This document shows positions 1 to 5,096 of a DNA stretch of 6,635 bases, in pieces. The DNA is from Solirubrobacterales bacterium (GTDB lineage: Bacteria > Actinomycetota > Thermoleophilia > Solirubrobacterales > Solirubrobacteraceae), in the NCBI GenBank assembly GCA_025964075.1, contig JAOPZQ010000601.1, positions 1 through 6,635 on the forward strand, given 5' to 3'. Numbering within the stretch: the stretch's first letter is position 1; every line of letters begins with the position of its first letter. The position numbers were made by a program, and so were the translations under genes. Under the pieces are notes generated by a model. It worked only from the letters and a program-made list of their open reading frames with translations, was not told the DNA's origin and ran no database searches.

Positions 1-2116
1 GGAAGGCCGCCTCGCCGAAACGCGCGAGCGCCGCGGCGCGGTCGGGATGGGCGGCCGCGGTGAGGTCGAGCGCACGCTCGAAGCTCGCCAGGGCCGCGGC
101 CGTGTCGAGGCCGAGCGCGCGTTCCCCCGCCAGGCCGAGGAAGCGCCGTGCGGGTGTTTCGAGCTGGGCTGCGTCCTCGGTCTGGCCCGCCGCCTGGGCC
201 AGGTCCAGGGCGGTCGCGTAGTGGTAGGCGAGCACGTCGGCCAAGTCCTCGACGCGGCCGGGAGCCGTCGACTCGATCCAGCCGGCGGCGGCGACATGCC
301 GGGCGGCCCGTGAGGCGCGCGGGAGCTGGCCGTAGGCGACATCGCGGGCGAGGATGTGCCAGAACGCATACTCCGCCTCCCCCTCCATCGACGACTGCCG
401 GGCAGGGCGCACCAGCTCCTTGCGCGACAGCTCCCGCAGCGTGCCCGTGACCTGCTGAGGGTCACGGTCGCCCATCGCGGCGACGGCGCCTGCCCAGAAC
501 ACCTTGCCGACCACCGCCGCATCGGCCAGCAACGACTTCGCGTCGGGCTCCAAGGTGTCGAGGCGGGCGGCGATCAGCGCCTGCACCGACTCCGGGAACG
601 GCACCACCGCCCCCTCCCTCAGCTCCCAGGACGGGCCCCTCCTGACCAGCAGGTCGCGGTCCTTCAAGAGCCGTACGAACTCCTCGGCGTACAACGGGTT
701 CCCGCCCACCCGCTCGAGGATCGGCTGCTGCAACTCGACCGGCAGCACCGTCGCGTCCAGCAACGCCGACACGAGCCGGGCGGTCTCCTCTCGCGACAGC
801 GGCGCGAGGTTGATCGGCGTCGCGTTGCGCAGCCGCGAAGCGTAATCCGGGTGGCGCTCGAACAGCTCGGGGCGGGCGGTGCCGACCAGCAGCAGCGGCA
901 CGCCTTCGGCGAGGTCGGCGAGGTTCTCGAGGAAGGCGAGCATCGCCTCGTCCGCCCAGTGCAGATCCTCGAACACGAGCACCGTCGGACCCTGATCCGC
1001 GACCAGCTCCAAGAACCTCCGCCAGGCGGTGAACAACTCCTCCCGCTCCGCCGACGACGACGCTCCGATCCCCAGCAACGGCAGAAGCCGTTGCCGGAAC
1101 CACTCCCGCTCCGATCCCTGCGGAAGCACCCGCTCCAACTTCTCCGAGGCGACCGAGGGCGGATCGGACTCCAGAATCCCGGTATGCGCCTTCAGGATCT
1201 CCCCCAGGGCCCAGAACGTGATCCCCTCCCCATAGGGCAGACAGCGGCCCTGTCGCCAGGTCACCAGCTCCGGCCGAGCATCGATATAGCCGGCCAGCTC
1301 GGCGACCAGGCGGCTCTTGCCCAACCCCGGCTCCCCGACCACGGTCACCAACTGCACCGACGTTGCCGCTACCGACTTCTGGAAGACCCCTTTGAGAATC
1401 GCCAGGTCGATCTCCCGCCCGACGAGGGGGCTGTCATGCAGCCGGGTCAGATCGGTGCCGAACCGGGCCCGCGCAGCCCTGGCGTGGAACACCCTGACCG
1501 GCTCCGACTTCCCCTTCAACACCGCCGGGGGAAGCTCCTCGTAGTCGAACAGCACCGCGGTCGCCTCATAGGTCGCGAGGCCCACCGCGACCCCCATCTC
1601 GGGCGCCACCGACTGGATCCGCGAGGCAGTGTTGATCGAGTCTCCGGCCAGCAACCGCTCCCCCGCGCCGGCGCTCGCACCCAGACGCACCAGCGCCTCG
1701 CCGGTGTTGATCCCGACCCGCAGCCGCAGCGGCGCCCCACCGACCCCCTCCAGCTCCGCCGCGTCCTCGACGATCCGCAGCGCCGCCCGCACCGCCCGCT
1801 CCGGATCGTCCTCGTGGGCCGCCGGCGCGCCGAACACGCCCACCACCGCATCCCCGATGAACTTCTCCATCAGCCCACCGTGCGACTCGATCTGCGCTTG
1901 CGCCATCGCCGAATAGGCAGCCAGCATCCGATCGACATCCTCCGGATCCGCCCGCTCCGACGACGCCGTGAACCCGACCAGATCGCAGAACAGCGACGTC
2001 ACGACCTTCCGCTCCTCCACCAGCGAGCGGGCACGCGCGCCCAGCGGCGCGCCGCACTCGGCGCAGAACTTGTTCCCGTCCGGGTTGTCGTGACCACACG
2101 CAGAACAGACAGCCAT
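1..2116 (-). CDS. Zinc-ribbon / class III adenylate-guanylate cyclase / AAA ATPase regulator (3' end cut by window)
   Basis: The 705 visible residues begin with a CxxC-x10-CxxC zinc ribbon (C4, C7, C18, C21). A class III nucleotide cyclase domain follows at about 35-215. It has metal-binding aspartates D45 (FCDLVGFT) and D89 (KFIGDAV), the purine-contacting lysine K85, and N162 and R166 in GDSINTASRIQ. Next is an AAA/STAND-type ATPase with Walker A GEPGLGKS (261-268) and Walker B VLVFEDLHWAD (379-389). A helical, TPR-like region begins near 640 and leaves the window. The family is thought to make cAMP or cGMP in the cytoplasm and to couple this to ATP-driven signalling; the ligand is unknown. 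The position seven residues before N162, usually Thr or Asp, is Leu here, so substrate choice is uncertain. The ATG at 2116 is the only start that keeps the zinc ribbon, because an in-frame stop lies 15 nt upstream. No clear Shine-Dalgarno is visible. Confidence 0.93.
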   Translation of the reverse strand, partial: MAVCSACGHDNPDGNKFCAECGAPLGARARSLVEERKVVTSLFCDLVGFTASSERADPEDVDRMLAAYSAMAQAQIESHGGLMEKFIGDAVVGVFGAPAAHEDDPERAVRAALRIVEDAAELEGVGGAPLRLRVGINTGEALVRLGASAGAGERLLAGDSINTASRIQSVAPEMGVAVGLATYEATAVLFDYEELPPAVLKGKSEPVRVFHARAARARFGTDLTRLHDSPLVGREIDLAILKGVFQKSVAATSVQLVTVVGEPGLGKSRLVAELAGYIDARPELVTWRQGRCLPYGEGITFWALGEILKAHTGILESDPPSVASEKLERVLPQGSEREWFRQRLLPLLGIGASSSAEREELFTAWRRFLELVADQGPTVLVFEDLHWADEAMLAFLENLADLAEGVPLLLVGTARPELFERHPDYASRLRNATPINLAPLSREETARLVSALLDATVLPVELQQPILERVGGNPLYAEEFVRLLKDRDLLVRRGPSWELREGAVVPFPESVQALIAARLDTLEPDAKSLLADAAVVGKVFWAGAVAAMGDRDPQQVTGTLRELSRKELVRPARQSSMEGEAEYAFWHILARDVAYGQLPRASRAARHVAAAGWIESTAPGRVEDLADVLAYHYATALDLAQAAGQTEDAAQLETPARRFLGLAGERALGLDTAAALASFERALDLTAAAHPDRAAALARFGEAAF

Positions 2117-2131
2117 CGACGAAGCCGGGCG

Positions 2132-2284
2132 TCAGCCCGTCGCGGTCTCGGGCGCGAACGAACCGTCCGACGTCAGTGCGCTGCGCCGGGCGAGGTGGCT
2201 TCGCAGCGCGGCCATCGGCTCACGCGCGGGTGGCGCGATCAGAGCGTCGGCCAGGCGGTCGAGTTGGCTGCGAGCCGCGCTCAC
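2132..2284 (-). CDS. Possible 50-residue small protein of unknown function, upstream of the cyclase gene
   Basis: A GTG-initiated frame of 50 codons ends 15 nt before the cyclase ATG and in the same frame. The product is basic and helical-looking (RSQLDRLADALIAPPAREP, then MAALRSHLARRS) with a polar tail; I recognise no family. The case for expression is a promoter-like arrangement placed so that transcription would begin at the GTG, giving a leaderless mRNA. Its TGA sits in the loop of a small hairpin (CGGGC at 2126-2130, GCCCG at 2135-2139), so it could also act as an upstream ORF for the cyclase. Residues REPMAAL are encoded inside the 22-bp repeat and recur in the same frame upstream of the hemerythrin gene. 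It could equally be a chance open frame in GC-rich DNA. Confidence 0.3.
   Translation of the reverse strand: MSAARSQLDRLADALIAPPAREPMAALRSHLARRSALTSDGSFAPETATG
2205..2226. repeat. 22-bp direct repeat, copy 1
   Basis: This stretch is identical over 22 bases to 3063-3084, in the same orientation. Read on the minus strand its core is GTGAGCCGATGGCCGCGCT. Copy 1 lies 89-110 nt upstream of the cyclase ATG and inside the small ORF. Confidence 0.8.
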
Positions 2285-2290
2285 CCGGCG

Positions 2291-2319
2291 AGTATCCGTC
2301 CTCGCGCGTCCACCGTCCA
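2291..2319 (-). promoter_or_regulatory. Candidate leaderless promoter for the small ORF and cyclase gene
   Basis: On the minus strand TGGACG (2314-2319, four of six matches to TTGACA) is separated by 17 nt from GATACT (2291-2296, -10-like). The GTG codon at 2284 follows after 6 nt, about where a transcript would start. The spacing is right but the hexamers are only moderate matches, so this is inference. Confidence 0.35.
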
Positions 2320-2395
2320 CCCCTCGGTCCATCCGTCCGCGCACGCGAGATATCCCGATGACCCCCCGGCATCCCCGCCTGACGCCTCGCTGCGC

Positions 2396-3019
2396 TCAGA
2401 CGCCCCAGAGCCCCATGCGCCGGTAGCGAGGCTCGAACACGAGCCGATTGACCATCTCGAGCGGCGCGGGCAGCACCGCGAAGAACCGCTTGCGATCGGC
2501 CGCCGAGGCACCGTCCACGATCCACGGGACGTAGACGCCCGCGCCCTTCAGCCCCTGGGCCCTCCGCATCGCGGCGCCGAAGCCCTTCCAGTCCTTGGGC
2601 GTCAGCACCGCCTGGATGAGCGGCAGCGCACTGGTCTCCTCGTGGCGTAGGTGACCGTCCAGGGCGACGGTGAGCGCGGCGACGCGCTCGCCCAACGGGG
2701 ACGCGTCGCCGCCGATCAGCGCCGTCTCGACGGACTCGAGCATCGGATCGAGAACCGCATGCTCGGCCTCCATCCCCGCCAACATCGCGAGCTGCTCGGG
2801 CTGCCCGCCGACGGCGCGATACAGGCGCGGCCACAGGTCGTCGTCCTCGACTGTGTGGTGGACGTGCAGTTGGGCTCGGAAGTTCTCCCAACCGGCGCGA
2901 ACGGCGGGCGAGTCGGCCCGACCGGCGGCGACGGCCTCGGCGAAACGGCCCACATCGCGGCGCAGGGCATCGTGGGTCACGTACATCATGGTGAAGTCGA
3001 TCTGCTGTATCTCGGTCAT
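2396..3019 (-). CDS. Hemerythrin (HHE) domain-containing protein
   Basis: The 207-residue protein has the four-helix, di-iron hemerythrin pattern in its first ~135 residues. The likely ligands are H16 (YVTHDALRRD), H54 with E58 (HVHHTVEDDDLWP), H87 (MEAEHAVLD), and H123 with E127 (GHLRHEETSALPL). A C-terminal extension of about 70 residues (LTPKDWKGFG to YRRMGLWGV) is typical of actinobacterial members near 200 residues. Such proteins bind O2, NO or peroxide, or sense iron or redox state, in the cytoplasm; the exact role here is unknown. I chose the ATG at 3019 because the domain starts right after it. An in-frame ATG at 3073 would add 18 arginine-rich residues and would lie inside the 22-bp repeat. 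A 6-bp inverted repeat covers the ribosome-binding region. The gene points toward the cyclase gene and is divergent from the repeat-protein gene. Confidence 0.92.
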   Translation of the reverse strand: MTEIQQIDFTMMYVTHDALRRDVGRFAEAVAAGRADSPAVRAGWENFRAQLHVHHTVEDDDLWPRLYRAVGGQPEQLAMLAGMEAEHAVLDPMLESVETALIGGDASPLGERVAALTVALDGHLRHEETSALPLIQAVLTPKDWKGFGAAMRRAQGLKGAGVYVPWIVDGASAADRKRFFAVLPAPLEMVNRLVFEPRYRRMGLWGV

Positions 3020-3027
3020 ACCCGATT

Positions 3028-3045
3028 GACGCCTCGGACGGCGTC
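3028..3045 (-). promoter_or_regulatory. Inverted repeat over the ribosome-binding region of the hemerythrin gene
   Basis: GACGCC (3028-3033) and GGCGTC (3040-3045) form a perfect 6-bp stem with a 6-nt loop, 9-26 nt upstream of the ATG at 3019. The only purine-rich Shine-Dalgarno-like stretch (CGAGGCG on the minus strand) lies within the loop and stem. It could be an operator or an RNA hairpin that limits translation; no regulator can be named. Confidence 0.4.
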
Positions 3046-3062
3046 GGTGTGACAGGCGAGCG

Positions 3063-3084
3063 AGCGCGGCCATCGGCTCACGCG
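3063..3084. repeat. 22-bp direct repeat, copy 2
   Basis: Identical to 2205-2226. This copy lies 44-65 nt upstream of the hemerythrin ATG and overlaps the left arm of the palindrome at 3081-3098. Both copies face the same way relative to the minus-strand gene downstream. Confidence 0.8.
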
Positions 3085-3098
3085 GGCCCCGGCCCGCG
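3081..3098. repeat. Perfect 8-bp inverted repeat in the divergent intergenic region
   Basis: CGCGGGCC and GGCCCGCG flank a 2-nt centre. It sits between the divergent hemerythrin and repeat-protein genes, so an operator shared by both is possible. GC-only palindromes also arise by chance in this base composition. Confidence 0.45.
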
Positions 3099-3191
3099 AG
3101 ACGCGCGAACTGTACCGAGGGGCAGCCGGGAGTCGCCCACGCGGGGCGTAGAACAGGCTTGGAGCGTGAGACGGCTCCCTTGGAAAACAGC

Positions 3192-3226
3192 GCCAGGCGG
3201 CCCTTACCTGCCTGGCAAGGAGGTGA
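3192..3226 (+). promoter_or_regulatory. 5' leader hairpin with perfect Shine-Dalgarno and possible pseudoknot
   Basis: GCCAGGC (3192-3198) and GCCTGGC (3210-3216) form a perfect 7-bp stem with an 11-nt loop. The stem abuts AAGGAGGTGA (3217-3226), a full 10-base match to the 16S rRNA tail, ending 4 nt before the ATG at 3231. The loop's last six bases TTACCT (3204-3209) can pair with AGGTGA (3221-3226), with one G-T pair. That gives an H-type pseudoknot which would hide the Shine-Dalgarno. The hairpin and Shine-Dalgarno are seen directly; the pseudoknot and any regulation are inference. It does not match a riboswitch class I know. Confidence 0.5.
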
Positions 3227-3230
3227 ACCA

Positions 3231-3767
3231 ATGTTCACACGCAACCGCGTCCTCGCGGCCGCCACGGTCATGGGGGCGCTGGCTATCGCCGCCCCGGTGG
3301 CGAGCGCAGGCGCCGCACCGACGGCCACGGCCCGGACGACCGTGGCTGCACCGACCGGCTTCCAGAGCTACAGCAACCGCTATGGGAACCCGCGCGACGG
3401 CTACGGCCACGGCTACGGGAACCCGGGCAACGGCTACGGCCAGGGCTACGGGAACTCGTGGAGCCATGGCCATGGCCACGGCTACGGGAACCCGTGGAAC
3501 GGCTACGGCAATGGCTACCGAAACCAGGGCAAAGGATACGGCCAGGGCTACGGCCAGGGCTACGGCAACGGCTACGGGAACCCGGGCAACGGCTACGGCA
3601 ACGGCTACGGGAACCCGGGCAACGGCTACGGCAACGGCTGGAATCCGGGTGCCTCCGGTTCCGTGGGCACCGGCGCCAGCGGCGGGGCCACAATCGGCCC
3701 GCTCGGCCCGATTGGCCTCGGTGGATCTGCCGGGCTCGGCATCGGCGGCGGCCTGGGTATCGGTTGA
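3231..3767 (+). CDS. Secreted Gly/Tyr/Asn-rich GYG-repeat protein
   Basis: The 178-residue product starts with a Sec-type signal peptide: basic MFTRNR, hydrophobic core to about residue 22, and a likely cut after VASA (residue 26). A short Ala/Thr/Pro-rich linker leads to a low-complexity region (about 51-139) with roughly 13 GYG triplets, mostly GYGN or GYGQ, spaced by NPG and NPW turns and one SHGHGHG histidine cluster. It includes two exact 11-residue repeats. The C-terminus (140-178) is Gly-rich and hydrophobic (IGPLGPIGLGG). There are no cysteines and no catalytic motif. The composition suggests a secreted, flexible or self-associating surface protein, perhaps structural, adhesive or metal-binding; this is inference and I recognise no family. 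I chose ATG 3231 over 3159 because a perfect Shine-Dalgarno and the signal peptide both start there. It is divergent from the hemerythrin gene. Confidence 0.85.
   Translation: MFTRNRVLAAATVMGALAIAAPVASAGAAPTATARTTVAAPTGFQSYSNRYGNPRDGYGHGYGNPGNGYGQGYGNSWSHGHGHGYGNPWNGYGNGYRNQGKGYGQGYGQGYGNGYGNPGNGYGNGYGNPGNGYGNGWNPGASGSVGTGASGGATIGPLGPIGLGGSAGLGIGGGLGIG
3558..3639 (+). repeat. 33-bp tandem repeat inside the GYG-repeat gene
   Basis: Two exact 33-bp units (3558-3590 and 3591-3623) encode GYGNGYGNPGN, and a partial third unit follows to 3639. Looser GGCTACGG copies extend back to about 3399. The identical codons suggest recent slippage or unequal recombination, so copy number may differ between strains. 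Confidence 0.9.
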
Positions 3768-3773
3768 AACAGG

Positions 3774-3791
3774 GCGGCCCGTCGAGGCCGC
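3774..3791 (+). terminator. Hairpin just after the repeat-protein gene
   Basis: GCGGCC and GGCCGC form a perfect 6-bp stem with a 6-nt loop, starting 7 nt after the TGA. No T-run follows, so termination activity is uncertain. Confidence 0.35.
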
Positions 3792-3821
3792 ACCATGGAC
3801 CCGGCGTAACAACGTCGAACT

Positions 3822-3867
3822 GGTCGACCACCACCACCGCGGCTCACCGGCCGCGGTGGTGGCGACC
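3822..3867 (+). terminator. Strong terminator-like hairpin
   Basis: A perfect 13-bp stem (3831-3843 with 3850-3862, loop TCACCG) is extended outward by GGTCG (3822-3826) and CGACC (3863-3867) across a 4-nt bulge. It lies about 55 nt after the repeat-protein stop. It lacks a T-run, which is common for terminator-like hairpins in GC-rich actinobacteria. An alternative reading is an RNA-stabilising 3' structure. Confidence 0.5.
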
Positions 3868-3980
3868 GGAATGCCCACGGGAGCGCGCGACCCGGCAGCA
3901 CCACGCTGCCAGGCGTCGATGCTCTTCATCGCGGCGCGGCCAGGCTGAGGACGGCGGGCGGCGTATCGTCTCGTCATGGC

Positions 3981-3999
3981 ACCGAGCACGGTGCTCGGT
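3981..3999. promoter_or_regulatory. Palindromic operator candidate
   Basis: ACCGAGCACGGTGCTCGGT is a perfect 9-bp inverted repeat about a single central base. It sits 24-42 nt upstream of the ATG at 4023 that begins the broken kinase gene. Size and symmetry fit a dimeric repressor site such as a TetR-family operator, and a TetR remnant lies downstream. That link is inference. Confidence 0.45.
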
Positions 4000-4022
4000 C
4001 CGCACCTGCACGACGGGATCGA

Positions 4023-4643
4023 ATGAGACGAGGGTTGCCGCTCCGGGATCGATGACGAGCTTCTGGAGCCGGTCGCCGGCGGCGAGCACTTGTTGCGAGT
4101 GGCCCGCCCGCCGCGCGGAATCTCGCAAGTCACCGGTCGCGACGATCAGGACCGCGAAGGCGGCGGCGATGACAAGTGCGAGCGCCGCGCTTGCGATACC
4201 CGTACTCGAGACGGGTGCGCGCGGCTTCGTGATCACGCGGAAGGAGCGCTTCCTCCAGCCGTGGACGGCCGCCCGGCCGCCTTCCCCGGGCAGGTCAGAA
4301 CGCTCACGCACCTCGCCGAAAACCCGGACGAGTTGAGCCGGGTCCGGCGCATCGCGCGGTCTAGCACGGAGTACATCGACAACTACTCGGTGCCGCTGGT
4401 GAACGCCGCGCGGCGAGGCGAGGCTTCCGCGCGGAGCATCGCCACGACCGAGGACGGTGGGGCGTGATCGCCGCCTCGTCGAGGGGCGAGGCGCCGTTCC
4501 CCGAGGGCACGGAGTCGCAGATGGCCGCGTTCACCTACCTCGTGGCGACCGCCATCGCGAACGCCGAGAGCCGCGGCGAGCTGCTCGCGTCCCGCGCCCG
4601 CGTCCTCCCCGCGGGCGACGAGGCCCGCCGCCATGTCGTCTGC
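4023..4643 (+). pseudogene. Broken CHASE3-GAF sensor histidine kinase (inversion, frameshift, internal deletion, truncation)
   Basis: Pieces of one membrane histidine kinase occur in order. ATG 4023 starts MRRGLPLR but hits a stop ten codons later. The membrane helix and first CHASE3 helix (GIASAALALVIAAAFAVLIV to RLQKLVID) are encoded on the opposite strand at 4048-4200. CHASE3 resumes on the plus strand at 4205 with LETGARGFVITRKERFLQPW, shifts frame near 4276, and continues as AAFPGQVRTLTHLAENPDEL to SARSIATTEDG (about 4458). The end of a GAF domain follows in a third frame (WGVIAASSRGEAPFPEGTE to VATAIANAES) and leads into DEARRHVV, the usual entry to the HisKA_3 helix, where similarity stops. 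The phospho-acceptor histidine, ATPase domain, linker and most of GAF are absent. No functional kinase can be made. Intact relatives sense signals through CHASE3 and GAF and phosphorylate a response regulator. Confidence 0.75.
4047..4205 (-). other. Inverted segment within the kinase remnant
   Basis: Coding sense for the kinase N-terminal helix lies on the minus strand only between about 4048 and 4200. Flipping 4047-4200 and removing the 5 bases 4201-4205 restores one frame from ATG 4023: MRRGLPLR, then GIASAALALV through QKLVID, then LETGARGFV. Short imperfect inverted repeats CGGGATCG (4044-4051) and CGATACCCG (4194-4202) sit at the two ends, which suggests how the flip occurred. Confidence 0.65.
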
Positions 4644-5070
4644 CGGCGACCCCGCGATCCTCCGGCCTGAAGCCGTGCTGGAGATGCGCGGTGAAGCCGC
4701 CCGGGAGATCGAGGAGGCGCCGGACGCCGCGACCATGCTGGAGCTTCATTCGGCGCTGCTGTCCGAAATCAACGCGCGAGCCGCGCGACTCTGCTGGGCC
4801 GTGGAGACGGCCGTTCCCAGTGACGAGCGCCTCGCGGAGCTCTGGGCACGGCTGACCGCGGCCCAGCTCTTCGGACTCCGCTGGTCGGCGGAGGTCCTCC
4901 TTCGGAAGCCCGGCGTCCGGGCGGAGCTGACCGTGCGCGAGGCCGAGGAGACGTTCCTGACCGCCGGCGACTGGAACACCTACCGAACCCTCACCACGAA
5001 GGGCGACATGAGTCCCGAGGAGGTCCAAGCATGGATCACGCGCTGCTACCGCCGCATGCTGCTCCCGTGA
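4633..5070 (+). pseudogene. TetR-family regulator remnant: ligand-binding half without the DNA-binding domain
   Basis: An open frame of 145 codons from ATG 4633 encodes a helical protein. Residues ~26-145 resemble the C-terminal dimerisation and ligand-binding domain of TetR/AcrR regulators: LELHSALLSEINARAARL, AVPSDERLAELWARLTAA, LLRKPGVRAELTVREAEETF, and the closing WNTYRTLTTKGDMSPEEVQA pattern. Full-length relatives have about 190-215 residues with a helix-turn-helix in the first 50-60. Here those are missing, and the upstream DNA is the tail of the kinase remnant. The true break probably lies between 4643 and 4690, so the first ~15 residues may be accidental. No good Shine-Dalgarno precedes 4633. 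If expressed, it could not bind DNA as TetR does, but might form mixed dimers with a relative. Family assignment is from pattern memory. Confidence 0.6.
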
Positions 5071-5096
5071 CGCCGGACGTGGTCGCCGGAGGTCAC
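5067..5096. terminator. Hairpin spanning the two convergent stop codons
   Basis: GTGAC (5067-5071) pairs with GTCAC (5092-5096), and CCGG (5073-5076) with CCGG (5086-5089), around a 9-nt loop. It covers the TetR-remnant TGA and the BrkB stop, so it could end transcription from both sides. There is no T-run. Confidence 0.4.

Noticed and set aside
356..2650. 764-codon open frame on the plus strand
   Set aside because: It lies antisense to the cyclase and hemerythrin genes, whose motifs are unmistakable. Its Arg/Pro/Gln/His-rich, low-motif translation is a typical GC-rich shadow.
3192..3230. Known riboswitch class (preQ1, c-di-GMP, ydaO)
   Set aside because: The conserved sequence blocks of these classes, including the A-rich loop of preQ1-I, are not present.
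3159..3230. Upstream ATG at 3159 as start of the GYG-repeat protein
   Set aside because: It would place 24 polar residues before the signal peptide and bypass the perfect Shine-Dalgarno next to ATG 3231.
3399..3639. CRISPR-like regular repeats
   Set aside because: The repeats are codon-phased and contiguous, without unique spacers, and encode GYGN; they are a coding tandem repeat.
3204..4133. 309-codon minus-strand frame with VAVAVARVP repeats
   Set aside because: It is the reverse-strand shadow of the GYG repeats; the plus frame has the signal peptide and Shine-Dalgarno.
4044..4205. Phase-variable invertible switch
   Set aside because: The flanking inverted repeats are short and imperfect, recombination at them would not restore frame, no recombinase is nearby, and the rest of the kinase gene is broken.
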